Positions 1 through 9,314 of a stretch of DNA of 62,603 nt are shown piece by piece. The DNA lies in assembly GCF_014237865.1 (NCBI RefSeq), contig NZ_JACJUU010000013.1, positions 1-62,603 of the forward strand. Direction: 5' to 3'. Below the pieces are notes generated by a model, which saw only the letters and a program-made list of their open reading frames with translations, did no database searches and had not been told where the DNA came from. The position numbers were made by a program, and so were the translations under genes. Source of the DNA: Pusillimonas minor. GTDB lineage: Bacteria > Pseudomonadota > Gammaproteobacteria > Burkholderiales > Burkholderiaceae_B. The number at the start of each line of letters is the position of its first letter. Position 1 is the first letter of the stretch.

Positions 1-53
1 AGGAACCAGCGATTCCAGCGTCACCATCTCAAGCTCATGCTGATAGGCAGTAG
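1..53 (+). CDS. 3' end of an unidentified gene (partial)
   Basis: The window opens inside or just after a gene. Reading from base 3, sixteen codons rich in Ala, Pro and Ser run to a TAG at 51-53. This composition is common for C-terminal tails, and the hairpin and terminator at 79-145 would fit just behind it. A second reading from base 1 stays open to TAG at 61-63, so the frame is uncertain. No function can be assigned from so little sequence. Confidence 0.3.
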   Translation, partial: EPAIPASPSQAHADRQ

Positions 54-78
54 GTTCTTTTAGCATGCCCCATTATGA

Positions 79-108
79 ACAAACCCTCGGTTTTACGCGA
101 GGGTTTGT
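79..108. other. Perfect 11-bp inverted repeat (hairpin)
   Basis: The arms at 79-89 and 98-108 pair perfectly over 11 bp around an 8-base loop. No T-run follows on either strand, so it is not a classical terminator by itself. It lies 13 bases before the terminator hairpin at 121-145 and may stabilise the 3' end of the upstream transcript. Confidence 0.6.
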
Positions 109-120
109 CAGCAATCTGAA

Positions 121-145
121 AGGCCGCCCATGGGCGGCCTTTTTT
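121..145 (+). terminator. Rho-independent terminator
   Basis: A 9-bp GC-rich stem (121-129 with 132-140) and a two-base loop are followed by a T-run on the plus strand. It most likely ends the transcript entering from the left edge. The next gene, on the minus strand, ends at 261. Confidence 0.8.
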
Positions 146-260
146 GTAAACAGCTGAAGGGCTGGGGCGTAAGGTTGAGTCGGGGAATGCCATCCGACGA
201 GATGGCATAACAACTTGACCCGTGATGCCTTTATTTGCTTGTAGCAGGGCGCTCCGCGCG

Positions 261-941
261 TTATTCGGGGATGATGGCGGCGTACCCGAGTTCGTCGGCC
301 CGGTCGGCCAGGAAGGTTTCAATTTGCTGCATGGCGACGTCGACATCGTCGGTCAGGGTCATCAGGGCAATATCGTTGGGGCCGATAAGGTGTTGGGTAC
401 TTAACGTGGCCTTGATCCAGTCGATCAGGCCGCCCCAGTAATCGACCCCCATCAAAATGACTGGCGCCGCAGGTACTTTACCGGTTTGAATAAGCGTCAG
501 GACCTCGAAGAGTTCGTCGAGGGTGCCAAACCCGCCAGGCAGGGCAATATAGGCCGCGCTGTGCATGAAGAATGTGGCTTTGCGCGAATAGAAATATTCG
601 AAACTGAGGCTGTGGGTTTGGAACACGTTGTTTTTGGTTTCGTGGGGCAGTTTGATATTTAACCCGATGCTGTGGCCGCCCGCATTGAAAGCCCCTTTGT
701 TGGCCGCCTCCATGATGCCGGGGCCCCCGCCGGCGATAACGGGCAGCCCGGCCTTGGCCAGGCGGGTGCCAATGGCCTCGGCCAGGGCGTAGTAGGGGGA
801 TTCTGGTTTAATACGTGCACTGCCAAAAACGCTGACGCCCCAGCCAATTTCCTGAAGCATGTCGGCAGCCGTCTGCATCTCTGACATAATCACAGGGATC
901 TGCCGGTCGACCGGCGTACGAACAAATTTATTGCTACTCAT
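261..941 (-). CDS. LOG-family (TIGR00730) phosphoribohydrolase
   Basis: This 226-residue Rossmann-fold protein belongs to the LOG/YgdH-type family, whose members release the base from nucleoside monophosphates (cytokinin-riboside 5'-monophosphate or AMP). The two family signatures are present: GGGPGIMEA near residues 71-79 and PGGFGTLDE near 135-143. The length is somewhat above the roughly 190 residues of the short LOG enzymes because of an N-terminal extension. The start at 941 has a purine-rich AAGG element upstream. Its ATG overlaps that of divergent polA within the four bases CATG. A shorter start at Met19 is possible. The substrate cannot be told from sequence. Confidence 0.85.
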   Translation of the reverse strand: MSSNKFVRTPVDRQIPVIMSEMQTAADMLQEIGWGVSVFGSARIKPESPYYALAEAIGTRLAKAGLPVIAGGGPGIMEAANKGAFNAGGHSIGLNIKLPHETKNNVFQTHSLSFEYFYSRKATFFMHSAAYIALPGGFGTLDELFEVLTLIQTGKVPAAPVILMGVDYWGGLIDWIKATLSTQHLIGPNDIALMTLTDDVDVAMQQIETFLADRADELGYAAIIPE

Positions 942-3657
942 GAAAAAAACCTTGTTGCTTGTTGATGGTTCCAGTTATCTGTACAGAGCGTTTCACGCGC
1001 TGCCCGATTTGCGTAACGCCAAAGGTCAGCCAACCGGAGCCCTCTATGGTGTCATCTCAATGTTACGTAGGCTACCGCAAGATTACAAGGCAGATTACAT
1101 GGCCTGTATTTTCGATGCCAAGGGCGGCACCTTCCGCGACGATATCTACCCCGAATATAAAGGCCACCGCCCGTCCATGCCCGACGACCTGGCGTCGCAA
1201 ATCGAACCTATCCATCAGGCCGTGGCGGCCCTGGGCTGGCCCGTGCTGTCGGTTTCAGGGGTAGAGGCCGACGACATCATTGGCACCTTGGCCCATCGCG
1301 CTACGGGTCTGGGGGTGCACACCATCATTTCCACGGGCGATAAAGACCTGGCTCAACTGGTTAACGAACACGTCGAACTCGTCAACACCATGAATGGCGG
1401 GCGCCAGGATATTGCGGGTGTCATCGACAAGTTCGGGGTCAGGCCCGACCAGATCATCGACTTCCTGATGCTGACCGGCGACGCCGTCGACAACATACCG
1501 GGCGTTAACAAGGTCGGGCCCAAGACCGCCGCCAAGTGGCTGAACGAGTACGGTTCGGTCGACGAACTGGTGCGCAATGCCGACAAAATCAAAGGCGTGG
1601 CGGGCAATAATTTGCGCGAGGCCATTCCAAATTTCGATATGACGCGTCAACTTATTACGGTCAAGGTCGATTGCGATATTCCGTTCTTGTCCAACGATTT
1701 GTCCGACCTGACGCCCAAGCCACAAGACACCGAAACGTTGGTGCGCCTGTACGATGAATTCGGCTTTCGTACGTGGCTGCGTGAACTTACCGGCGACGAA
1801 GAGCGGGTGCCCGCGCAAGACAGCCGTGTGGCCGCCGACCCGCCACCTGCGCCGGTCGATGCCGATTACGATACCGTGCTCGACTGGAAAACATTCGATA
1901 CCTGGCTCGATCTGATCAAGCAGGCTGATGTGGTTGCAGTCGATACCGAAACTACTTCGCTTGACCCCATGCAGGCGAAAATGGTGGGCATCTCTTTTGC
2001 GGTTGCGGCAGGTAAGGCGTGTTATATACCGGTAGCCCACCGCGGACCCGACCACGTCGAACAATTGTCACGCCCCGAGGTGCTGGAGCGTTTGCGCCCG
2101 TGGCTTGAAGATGCGGCGGCCGTCAAGTTGTTGCACAACGCAAAATACGACGCGCATGTTTTCATGAATCATGGTATTCGGGTGGCGGGTATTGCCGAAG
2201 ACACCATGCTTCAGGCTTATGTACTCGAGTCTCATCGTCGCGTTAATTTGCAAGAGCTGGCCGAGCGGTGGCTGGGGCGTCAAGGCGTCAGCTACGAGTC
2301 GCTGTGCGGCAAGGGCGCCAAGCAAATCGGGTTCGACGAGGTCGAGGTCGAGAAGGCCTCGTTTTATGGCTCTGAAGATGCCGACTTTACCTGGCAGTTG
2401 CACCAGGCGCTACGGCCCAAGGTGTCGGCCGAAGGGCATTTAGATGATATTTACCGTTTGGAGGTCGAGGTTTCCGACGTCTTGACCACCATTGAGCGCA
2501 ATGGCGTGAAAATTGATGCCGATGTGTTGGCGCGTCAAAGTCACGAAATTGGGCTGCAACTGCAAACACTCGAGGCCAAGGCCCACGAGCTGGCCGGCCA
2601 GCCGTTTAACCTGAACTCTCCCAAGCAGTTGGGAGAAATTCTTTTCGACCGCATGCAGCTTCCGGTGGTGCGTAAAACCGCCAGCGGCGCGCCGTCTACC
2701 GACGAAGATGTATTGACCAAGCTTGCGCAAGACTACCCCCTGCCGCAGGTATTGCTTGAGTATCGTGGTCTGGCCAAGCTTAAGTCAACCTACACCGACA
2801 AGCTGCCCAAAATGATCAATCCGGCCACCGGCCGCGTGCATACGCGCTATTCGCAGGCAGCTGTCATCACTGGTCGCCTGGCGTCGTCCGATCCCAACTT
2901 GCAGAACATTCCCGTCCGCACCGCCGAAGGCCGACGCGTTCGAACGGCTTTTGTCGCCGGCCAGGGCAAAATTGTGTCTGCCGATTATTCTCAAATCGAG
3001 CTGCGCGTCATGGCGCATGTGTCGGGCGACGAAGGGCTTCAAAAGGCTTTCGCCGAAGGGCAAGACATCCACCGGGCCACGGCCGCCGAAATTTTCAACG
3101 TGGCGCTCGACGCCGTCACTGCCGATCAACGCCGTTCGGCCAAAGCCATTAATTTCGGCCTGATCTACGGCATGGGCGAGTTTGGTCTGGCCAGCGCCCT
3201 GGGTATTACGCGTGACGCCGCCAAATCGTATATCGACCGTTATTTTTCGCGTTACCCGGGGGTGGCGCGTTACATGGAAGAGACCCGCGCCAAGGCACAC
3301 GAGCAGGGTTATGTTGAAACTGTTTTCGGCCGTCGACTTTGGCTGCCCGATATCAAAGGGTCTAAGGGCCCCCGTCGTGCTGGCGCCGAACGCGCGGCTA
3401 TTAACGCCCCGATGCAGGGCACGGCCGCCGACTTGATTAAAAAGGCGATGGTTGCGGTGCAGCGCTGGATCGTCGCCGAAAAACTGGCGACGTTGATGGT
3501 CATGCAAGTACACGACGAACTGGTGTTTGAAGTGCCCGAAAACGAGGTCGATGTATTGGTGTCGCAGTTGCCCGGCCTGATGTGCAATGTTGCCCAGCTG
3601 GCCGTACCTTTGGTGGCCGAAGTGGGCGTAGGCCCAAATTGGGAACAGGCGCACTAA
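940..3657 (+). CDS. polA: DNA polymerase I
   Basis: A 905-residue DNA polymerase I used in lagging-strand processing and repair. The N-terminal 5'-3' exonuclease begins at once (LLLVDGSSYLYRAFHA). The 3'-5' proofreading domain keeps the acidic pair in VDTETTS (Asp335, Glu337). The polymerase domain has motif A DYSQIELR (Asp682) and motif C VHDELVFE (Asp859, Glu860), so all three activities should be intact. The frame is open further upstream to 859, but the start at 940 fits the conserved N-terminus. No clear Shine-Dalgarno sequence precedes it, and the ATG overlaps the start codon of the divergent LOG gene, so its promoter must lie inside that gene. Confidence 0.97.
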   Translation: MKKTLLLVDGSSYLYRAFHALPDLRNAKGQPTGALYGVISMLRRLPQDYKADYMACIFDAKGGTFRDDIYPEYKGHRPSMPDDLASQIEPIHQAVAALGWPVLSVSGVEADDIIGTLAHRATGLGVHTIISTGDKDLAQLVNEHVELVNTMNGGRQDIAGVIDKFGVRPDQIIDFLMLTGDAVDNIPGVNKVGPKTAAKWLNEYGSVDELVRNADKIKGVAGNNLREAIPNFDMTRQLITVKVDCDIPFLSNDLSDLTPKPQDTETLVRLYDEFGFRTWLRELTGDEERVPAQDSRVAADPPPAPVDADYDTVLDWKTFDTWLDLIKQADVVAVDTETTSLDPMQAKMVGISFAVAAGKACYIPVAHRGPDHVEQLSRPEVLERLRPWLEDAAAVKLLHNAKYDAHVFMNHGIRVAGIAEDTMLQAYVLESHRRVNLQELAERWLGRQGVSYESLCGKGAKQIGFDEVEVEKASFYGSEDADFTWQLHQALRPKVSAEGHLDDIYRLEVEVSDVLTTIERNGVKIDADVLARQSHEIGLQLQTLEAKAHELAGQPFNLNSPKQLGEILFDRMQLPVVRKTASGAPSTDEDVLTKLAQDYPLPQVLLEYRGLAKLKSTYTDKLPKMINPATGRVHTRYSQAAVITGRLASSDPNLQNIPVRTAEGRRVRTAFVAGQGKIVSADYSQIELRVMAHVSGDEGLQKAFAEGQDIHRATAAEIFNVALDAVTADQRRSAKAINFGLIYGMGEFGLASALGITRDAAKSYIDRYFSRYPGVARYMEETRAKAHEQGYVETVFGRRLWLPDIKGSKGPRRAGAERAAINAPMQGTAADLIKKAMVAVQRWIVAEKLATLMVMQVHDELVFEVPENEVDVLVSQLPGLMCNVAQLAVPLVAEVGVGPNWEQAH

Positions 3658-3722
3658 CCTGCAGGGTACAAGTTAATTTGTAGCGCACAAGTTTTGTAAA
3701 CAGAATCTGAACAGGAGGAACA

Positions 3723-4508
3723 ATGGCATTTTCACCCATCACGGGCGCTGCGCCCACCACAATTTACACCGACGGTGCGGGGCTGGCCTGTGGCGAGTTT
3801 CAGATGCCTACCTTCGACGGCACCATTACGGCTTACTACGCCAGGCCCGACGGCAAGCAGGGGGCACCGGTGGTGCTGGTCATCCAGGAGGTATTCGGGC
3901 TGCACGAGCATATTCGCGATGTGTGTCGCCGTTTTGCCAAAGAAGGCTACTTTGCAGTCGCGGTTAATCTTTTCGAGCGCCAGGGTGACTGCAACCAGTA
4001 CACCGACGTGCCGACCCTGATCAAGGAAATCGTGTCAAAGGCTTCCGACGAGCAGGTCATGGCCGACCTCGATGCCAGCGTTGCCTGGGTGCGTGAGCAG
4101 GGTGGCGACACCGAGCGTCTGGCAGTGACCGGTTTTTGCTGGGGCGGGCGCATTACCTGGATGTACGCCGAGCACAACCCGGCGTGTCGTGTGGGCGCCG
4201 CATGGTATGGCAAGTTGGTGGTGGGTCATGGCCCGTTGCAAAAGCGTAACCCCATCGATGTGGCTAGTACTCTGAAAGCCCCTGTGCTGGGTTTGTATGG
4301 CGGGCAAGATGCCGGCATTCCGCTGGCCGATGTCGAGCGCATGCAGGCCGCGCTGGCCCAGGGTAACGAGCAAGCCCGCGCGTCGAAGATCATCGTCTAC
4401 CCCGAATCGAACCATGCGTTTTATTCCGACTACCGGGGCAGTTACAACGAGCCCGATGCCAAAGACGCCTGGCAACGCACGCTGGCCTGGTTCGACACGT
4501 ATTTGTAA
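3723..4508 (+). CDS. Dienelactone hydrolase family protein
   Basis: This is a 261-residue alpha/beta hydrolase of the dienelactone hydrolase family. The nucleophile elbow is GFCWGG with Cys139. The acid residue is probably the Asp of GGQDAG and the base is the His of SNHAFYSDYR, giving the Cys-Asp-His triad of this family. An AGGAGG ribosome site sits just before the ATG. No chlorocatechol-pathway genes are nearby, so a role in aromatic degradation is not supported by context; many chromosomal copies are general hydrolases of unknown substrate. It is followed by a bidirectional terminator facing htpX. Confidence 0.88.
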   Translation: MAFSPITGAAPTTIYTDGAGLACGEFQMPTFDGTITAYYARPDGKQGAPVVLVIQEVFGLHEHIRDVCRRFAKEGYFAVAVNLFERQGDCNQYTDVPTLIKEIVSKASDEQVMADLDASVAWVREQGGDTERLAVTGFCWGGRITWMYAEHNPACRVGAAWYGKLVVGHGPLQKRNPIDVASTLKAPVLGLYGGQDAGIPLADVERMQAALAQGNEQARASKIIVYPESNHAFYSDYRGSYNEPDAKDAWQRTLAWFDTYL

Positions 4509-4624
4509 GTAGGGGGCTCGCAGTCGCCGTCGGGGGCACGTTTGCCGCGGTGGCCCGCCCTGCAGTTCATTTCAGGTAGTCAACCCCGTGCTGTGTCTCT
4601 TGTGCCGGGTTTCGACAGACAATT

Positions 4625-4672
4625 AAAAACACCCCGAACGCTGGCTTGCGTGCCAACCTTCGGGGTGTTTTT
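4625..4672. terminator. Bidirectional terminator between convergent genes
   Basis: Arms 4625-4638 and 4659-4672 are a perfect 14-base inverted repeat, with A-runs on the left and T-runs on the right, around a 20-base loop. The symmetry lets it work for both the dienelactone hydrolase transcript and the htpX transcript arriving from the right. Confidence 0.85.
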
Positions 4673-4707
4673 ATGGGTGCTTTTTTGCTTGGCGTTATTT
4701 TTGGTGC

Positions 4708-5589
4708 TTAAAGCGTTTGAGCGCTGCGCAAAGCACGAATACGGTCTTCGATAGGCGGGTGGGTCGAGAACAGCGCTGCAATACCGGCGCCGCCCGAAAT
4801 GCCCGATGCTTCGAAGGACTTGGGCAATTCGCCGGGCTCAAGGCCGCCCAAACGCGCCAACGCTCTTACCATGGGCTCGCGTGCACCCATAAGTTTGGCG
4901 CTGCCCGCATCGGCGCGATATTCGCGCTGGCGCGAGAACCACGCCACAATAATAGATGCCAGCAAGCCAAACACAATTTCGCACACAATCACGGTCGCGT
5001 AGTAGCCCATACCGATATCGCGGTCGTTTTTCAGCACGACGCGGTCGACGAAGTAGCCGACCACCCGCGCCAGGAACACCACAAACGTATTGACGACGCC
5101 CTGAATGAGCGTCAGGGTGATCATGTCGCCGTTGGCAATGTGCGCCACTTCGTGGCCCAGCACGGCAGCCACTTCTTCTTCGGTCATGCTATCAAGCAGG
5201 CCTGTCGAGACGGCCACCAGAGCGTCATTTTTGAATGCGCCAGTGGCAAATGCATTGGGCGGGCCATCGTAAATGGCGACTTCGGGATGGCCAATGCCGG
5301 CGCGGTCGGCCAACTGATGCACGGTATCGACCAGCCAGGCTTCGCGGGCATTGGCCGGTGCCTGCGGGTTGATGACCCGCGCGCCAGTGCTTTGCTTGGC
5401 CATCCATTTACTTAGCAACAGCGAAATGAACGAGCCGGTAAAACCCACCAGTGCCGAAAAAATCAGCAGTTGGGTCAGGTCCAGGCCCTGGGTCGTCAGG
5501 TAACGCCCCACACCCAACACATTCATGGTGATGCTCAGCACGACCATGACGGCGATATTGGTGAGCAAGAAAAGGAAAATTCGTTTCAT
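4708..5589 (-). CDS. htpX: Membrane zinc metalloprotease HtpX
   Basis: HtpX is an M48-family heat-shock protease of the inner membrane that degrades misfolded membrane proteins together with FtsH. The protein is 293 residues, the usual length. Two N-terminal membrane segments lie at about 5-27 and 38-60. The zinc motif HEVAH is at 146-150, with a probable third ligand in the later YRADAGSAK stretch, and two further hydrophobic segments lie between them. The start MKRIFLFLL at 5589 was chosen over a longer open frame (to 5673) because it matches the family N-terminus and has an AGGA element upstream. Confidence 0.95.
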   Translation of the reverse strand: MKRIFLFLLTNIAVMVVLSITMNVLGVGRYLTTQGLDLTQLLIFSALVGFTGSFISLLLSKWMAKQSTGARVINPQAPANAREAWLVDTVHQLADRAGIGHPEVAIYDGPPNAFATGAFKNDALVAVSTGLLDSMTEEEVAAVLGHEVAHIANGDMITLTLIQGVVNTFVVFLARVVGYFVDRVVLKNDRDIGMGYYATVIVCEIVFGLLASIIVAWFSRQREYRADAGSAKLMGAREPMVRALARLGGLEPGELPKSFEASGISGGAGIAALFSTHPPIEDRIRALRSAQTL

Positions 5590-5775
5590 AGGGTGGATAT
5601 CCTGCAGGATTGGAAAGTGACACCGCGATGTGGATTTTGACGTTCCATATAAGGGCCAAGTTCCGTATATCAACAGTGTCGGGCATTTAAAACTGAAAAT
5701 TTCCTGAAAATAATTTTTTCCGGGCGGCTGTATAGTATCGCCTTTAATGTATTACCGGAACTATACCGCGCCATC

Positions 5776-6636
5776 ATGCAGTCTTTATGGATGATTCTGG
5801 CTTGTGCCATGTTTGCAATTATGGGGGCATGCATCAAGGTAGCCGCGGAACTGGGCGTATCGCTTCCCCAGATTGTATTGTTTCGTGGCGTACCTTCTGT
5901 GGTGTTACTGCTCGTCTGGGCTATCTCGACGCACCGGCGGGTCTGGCCCAAAAGCCCAAAGCTGCATCTGTGGCGTAATCTTTCCGGCATTACCGCCATG
6001 TGGATGGGCTTTTACGCCCTGTCTCATTTGCCGTTGCCCACCGCGGTCAGCCTTAACTACACTTCTCCGTTGTTTATTACCGGGTATATGCTGGTGTGGG
6101 GCGGCGCGCGCAACGACTTTGTTCGTGCGGCGGCCGTTGTCATGGGGTTTCTGGGGGTGCTGGGCATTTTGCGGCCAAGCATTGGCGACGAACAGTTCTT
6201 CGCGGCCCTGATGGGCCTGGGTGCGGGGGCTTTGGGGGCAGTTGCCATGATGCAGGTGCGGCAACTGGGGCAGGCGGGCGAACCCGAGTGGCGCACCGTA
6301 CTGGTTTTTTCGGCCTGCGTCTGCCTGACTGGCCTTGCGGTGCTGTGGGCCCAGGGTTGGCAACCTTTGTCCTTGAGTGCCTGGCTGGCTGCCATCGGGC
6401 TGGGCGTGTCCGGTTTGGTGGGGCAACTGGCCATGACGCGTGCCTTTGGCGCTGGCAAAGCGTTGTTGACAGCGGCCTTGCAGTACACGACGATTATCTT
6501 TGCGACCCTGCTGGGCGTTGTATTCTGGGATGAGCACCCCGACGTACTGGCCTGGCTTGGCATGGCGCTGGTTATTGGTGCCGGCTTGTTGTCGACATGG
6601 CGTACCTACACCGAAAGCAGGCGGCGGCCGGTATAA
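5776..6636 (+). CDS. EamA/DMT-superfamily transporter
   Basis: A 286-residue, almost wholly hydrophobic protein with two repeated five-helix halves, typical of drug/metabolite transporters of the EamA type. The first helix carries the common IMGACIKVAAE pattern. Family members export amino acids, metabolites or drugs, and the substrate cannot be read from the sequence. It stands alone, divergent from htpX across a 186-bp AT-rich gap and not coupled to the next gene. A TATAGT box at 5731-5736 could be its -10 site, but no convincing -35 accompanies it. Confidence 0.85.
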   Translation: MQSLWMILACAMFAIMGACIKVAAELGVSLPQIVLFRGVPSVVLLLVWAISTHRRVWPKSPKLHLWRNLSGITAMWMGFYALSHLPLPTAVSLNYTSPLFITGYMLVWGGARNDFVRAAAVVMGFLGVLGILRPSIGDEQFFAALMGLGAGALGAVAMMQVRQLGQAGEPEWRTVLVFSACVCLTGLAVLWAQGWQPLSLSAWLAAIGLGVSGLVGQLAMTRAFGAGKALLTAALQYTTIIFATLLGVVFWDEHPDVLAWLGMALVIGAGLLSTWRTYTESRRRPV

Positions 6637-6738
6637 CCCTATCGGCCAGTCGTTTTATTTTTGCGACGCGAGCACCATTTTGCCGATGATAATTTCCCCT
6701 GGGCCGCGTTTACCCCATCTACCTCTTAAAGGAATGCT

Positions 6739-7665
6739 ATGCACGAGCTATTGATAGACGCCGCAACCCTGAAACCCCTGATTGAGTCCGGGCAATGTGT
6801 GGTGTTCGATGTCCGTCACGATTTGGCTGATCATTCGGCGGGGCGGCGTCAATACGAGCAAGGGCATATTCCAGGCGCTATTTTTCTCGACCACGAGCAA
6901 GACCTGGCGGCGCCCAAAACCGGTACTAATGGCCGTCATCCATTGCCCTCGCTGCAAACGTTCTCGGCGCTGATGCAAAAGCATGGGGTGCGTCCGGGCG
7001 TTCAGGTGGTGGTTTACGACGGCAGTACCAGTGCTTTTGCGGCACATTTGTGGTGGATGCTGCGTTGGGCGGGGCATCGACCAGTCGCCATCCTTGATGG
7101 TGGTCTGGCTGCATGGTTGACAGCAGGCTTTGCGCTCGAAACCGCCCAGATGCCCAATGCCGTCTCGCCTTCGTTGCAAGCACAAATCCAGCGCGCCGGT
7201 GTAACCCCGGGGGAAAACGGTGATCAGCGCTCCGTCGCGCAGGCGTCAGCTGCAGGTGCGCCGGCCATGCCTGCATTTTCGGCCGACGATGTGCTGGCTA
7301 ATATTGGTCGGGGGCCCTATGTGGTGCTCGACGCACGTGCCGAGAACCGATTCCGTGGCGAGGTCGAGCCCATGGACCCGGTGGCCGGGCATATTCCGGG
7401 CGCTTTGAACCGCCCCAATAGTCTTAATTGCCAACCCGACGGGCGTTTCCGGCCCGCAGCCAAATTACGGGCAGAGTTCGAACAGTTACTGGGTAACACG
7501 CCGGCAGAACATGTCATTCACCAGTGCGGGTCTGGGATCACCGCGTGTCATAACCTGTTTGCCATGGAATTGGCCGGTTTGGGCGGGTCGAGCCTATACC
7601 CCGGGTCGTGGAGCGAGTGGTGCAGCGATGCATCCCGCCCCGTTGCCGTCGGGGCGGGCACCTGA
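6739..7665 (+). CDS. sseA: Two-domain sulfurtransferase (SseA-like)
   Basis: A 308-residue protein with two rhodanese domains, like thiosulfate or 3-mercaptopyruvate sulfurtransferases. The N-terminal domain (about 1-150) is structural. The C-terminal domain has the active loop CGSGITA with Cys263. This CGSG(V/I)TA loop is typical of 3-mercaptopyruvate enzymes rather than classical rhodaneses (CRxGxR/T). A good AAAGGA ribosome site lies at 6728-6733. A central stretch near residues 155-175 looks like a linker of low conservation. It converges on the Rieske oxygenase gene with only 14 bases between the stops. Confidence 0.85.
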   Translation: MHELLIDAATLKPLIESGQCVVFDVRHDLADHSAGRRQYEQGHIPGAIFLDHEQDLAAPKTGTNGRHPLPSLQTFSALMQKHGVRPGVQVVVYDGSTSAFAAHLWWMLRWAGHRPVAILDGGLAAWLTAGFALETAQMPNAVSPSLQAQIQRAGVTPGENGDQRSVAQASAAGAPAMPAFSADDVLANIGRGPYVVLDARAENRFRGEVEPMDPVAGHIPGALNRPNSLNCQPDGRFRPAAKLRAEFEQLLGNTPAEHVIHQCGSGITACHNLFAMELAGLGGSSLYPGSWSEWCSDASRPVAVGAGT

Positions 7666-7679
7666 ACGTGGTTGGCGGG

Positions 7680-8828
7680 TTAGCCGCCCGCCATCATTTG
7701 GCGGTACCAGGTATGGAAGTGCATCATGCCGTCTTCCATGGGCGACTGGTAAGGTCCGGCTTCATTCACACCCCGCAGCATTAATGCTTTCCGGCCGGCG
7801 TCCATGCGTTCGGCAATTTCGTCGTCTTCAATGGCCGTTTCCATGTAGGCTGCGCGTTGCGCCTCGACAAATTCGCGCTCGAAAGCGACGATTTCTTCCG
7901 GGTAGTAAAACTCGACGATATTGACGGTTTTTTGCGGGCTGACCGGATGCAACGTAGACAGCACGACCACGTGCGGATAAAGCTCGATCATGTGCGTAGG
8001 GAAGTACGTGACCCAGACGGCCCCGAAGTCGGGCGTCTCGCCTGCCCGAAACTGCAGCAACTGGTCGTGCCAGCGTTTGTAGGTGTCGGAGCCTGGTTGT
8101 GCCAATGCATTGTGTACGCCGACTCGTTGCAGGCTATACCAGTCAGAAAACTCCCAGGTCAGGTCGTCGCAGGTAACGAACCGGCCCAGGCCAGGGTGAA
8201 ACGGCCCGACATGATAGTCTTCAAGGTAAACCTCGATGAAGGTCTTCCAGTTGTAATTGCACTCGTGTACCTCGACGTGGTCGAGCACGTAATCACCGAA
8301 GTCGAATTCGGGCCGACTGAACAGCGGCGCCATATCAGATGCCGGGTTGCGAGGGCCCTCGAACAGCAGGCCGTGGCAGTTTTTCAGGGTGAACTTTTGC
8401 AGGTTCATGCACGGCGTTTTCGGAAACTGCGGTGCGCCCAGAAGTTCGCCTTGTTTGCTGTATGTCCAGCGGTGTACCGGGCAAACGATATTGCCGCCCG
8501 TGTCGCGCAGGTTGCCACGATGCGCAGCGGGTTGGTTTTGGGCGTCGGCGGCATCGAAGCCCAACATGACGGCCTGGCGGTGGCGGCAGACATTCGAGAT
8601 CAGTTCTACCCCGGCTGTGTTACGAACCAGGGCGCGACCGGCGTGTTCGTGGGCAAGCGTGTACCAGTCGCCGGGTTCGGGTACCAGTTTTTCGTGCCCG
8701 ACATACAGGGCAGAGTTTTTGAAAATACGGGCTTTTTCGCGAGCGAAGATGGTTTCGTCGAAGTAGCTGTCGACCGTTAGCTGCGATTGTGCCAGCGCGA
8801 ATTGCGCTTCCCGACCAATGTCGGTCAT
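7680..8828 (-). CDS. Rieske non-heme iron oxygenase, alpha subunit
   Basis: A 382-residue ring-hydroxylating-type oxygenase. The Rieske cluster ligands are Cys81-x-His83 and Cys116-x2-His119. The catalytic domain has the mononuclear iron motif EDYHVGPFH (His-x4-His). The two Rieske motifs are separated by 32 residues, against about 17 in naphthalene-dioxygenase-type enzymes, giving an enlarged loop. No ferredoxin, reductase or beta-subunit gene lies nearby, so electrons must come from partners elsewhere. The substrate is unknown; related proteins act on aromatic acids or on quaternary amines. Confidence 0.85.
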   Translation of the reverse strand: MTDIGREAQFALAQSQLTVDSYFDETIFAREKARIFKNSALYVGHEKLVPEPGDWYTLAHEHAGRALVRNTAGVELISNVCRHRQAVMLGFDAADAQNQPAAHRGNLRDTGGNIVCPVHRWTYSKQGELLGAPQFPKTPCMNLQKFTLKNCHGLLFEGPRNPASDMAPLFSRPEFDFGDYVLDHVEVHECNYNWKTFIEVYLEDYHVGPFHPGLGRFVTCDDLTWEFSDWYSLQRVGVHNALAQPGSDTYKRWHDQLLQFRAGETPDFGAVWVTYFPTHMIELYPHVVVLSTLHPVSPQKTVNIVEFYYPEEIVAFEREFVEAQRAAYMETAIEDDEIAERMDAGRKALMLRGVNEAGPYQSPMEDGMMHFHTWYRQMMAGG

Positions 8829-9030
8829 GATTTGTCCCCCGCGTGGTTACTTACCAGCCAAATACATAACGGTTTTGGGGCTGGTGCGAAGAAAAAACGG
8901 ACTGGCCGATGAAATTAAAGGGGGCATTGTACCTTAGTTTTTTGCTTTAAAAACAAGACCTACAGCCCAGTCCGGCCGTCTTGACCCGGCATCTCGTACA
9001 ATCGCACTAATTCAATTCAGGAAACACAGA

Positions 9031-9309
9031 ATGGCTGATCAATCTGCCGATTCGGCGCCGGGTGTGCGCAAACCGAAATCAGAACCGCTTCCCAAAGACT
9101 TCGAAACCGCACTTGCGCAGCTCGAAGCGCTGGTGGCGCAAATGGAAAATGGCGAGTTGCCGCTCGAGGCCTCGCTGGCGGCCTACGAACGCGGCGTCGA
9201 GCTCTCTAAAATCTGCCAAAAGCTGCTTGACAAGGCCGATGAGCAGGTCAAAGTCTTGCAAGGTAATTTGCTCAAGCCGCTCGACGACCGCGGCCCCGAC
9301 GAGGAGTAA
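9031..9309 (+). CDS. xseB: Exodeoxyribonuclease VII small subunit
   Basis: A 92-residue, mostly helical protein with the family core FETALAQLEALVAQME followed by LEASLAAYERG. Several copies bind each large subunit (XseA) to form exonuclease VII, which degrades single-stranded DNA. xseA is not in the window. An AGGA ribosome site lies at 9018-9021. It starts the xseB-ispA-dxs unit found in many proteobacteria; ispA follows after 5 bases. Confidence 0.95.
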   Translation: MADQSADSAPGVRKPKSEPLPKDFETALAQLEALVAQMENGELPLEASLAAYERGVELSKICQKLLDKADEQVKVLQGNLLKPLDDRGPDEE

Positions 9310-9314
9310 TACCG

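Noticed and set aside
1255-2064. A 269-codon minus-strand frame inside polA
   Set aside because: No family resemblance, and it lies wholly within the conserved polA exonuclease domains.
7673-7693. Hairpin at the sulfurtransferase/Rieske junction as terminator
   Set aside because: A 7-bp GC stem without a T-run, lying partly in the Rieske coding end.
8981-9002. TTGACC and TACAAT before xseB as a promoter
   Set aside because: The two boxes are only 10 bases apart, too close for sigma-70.
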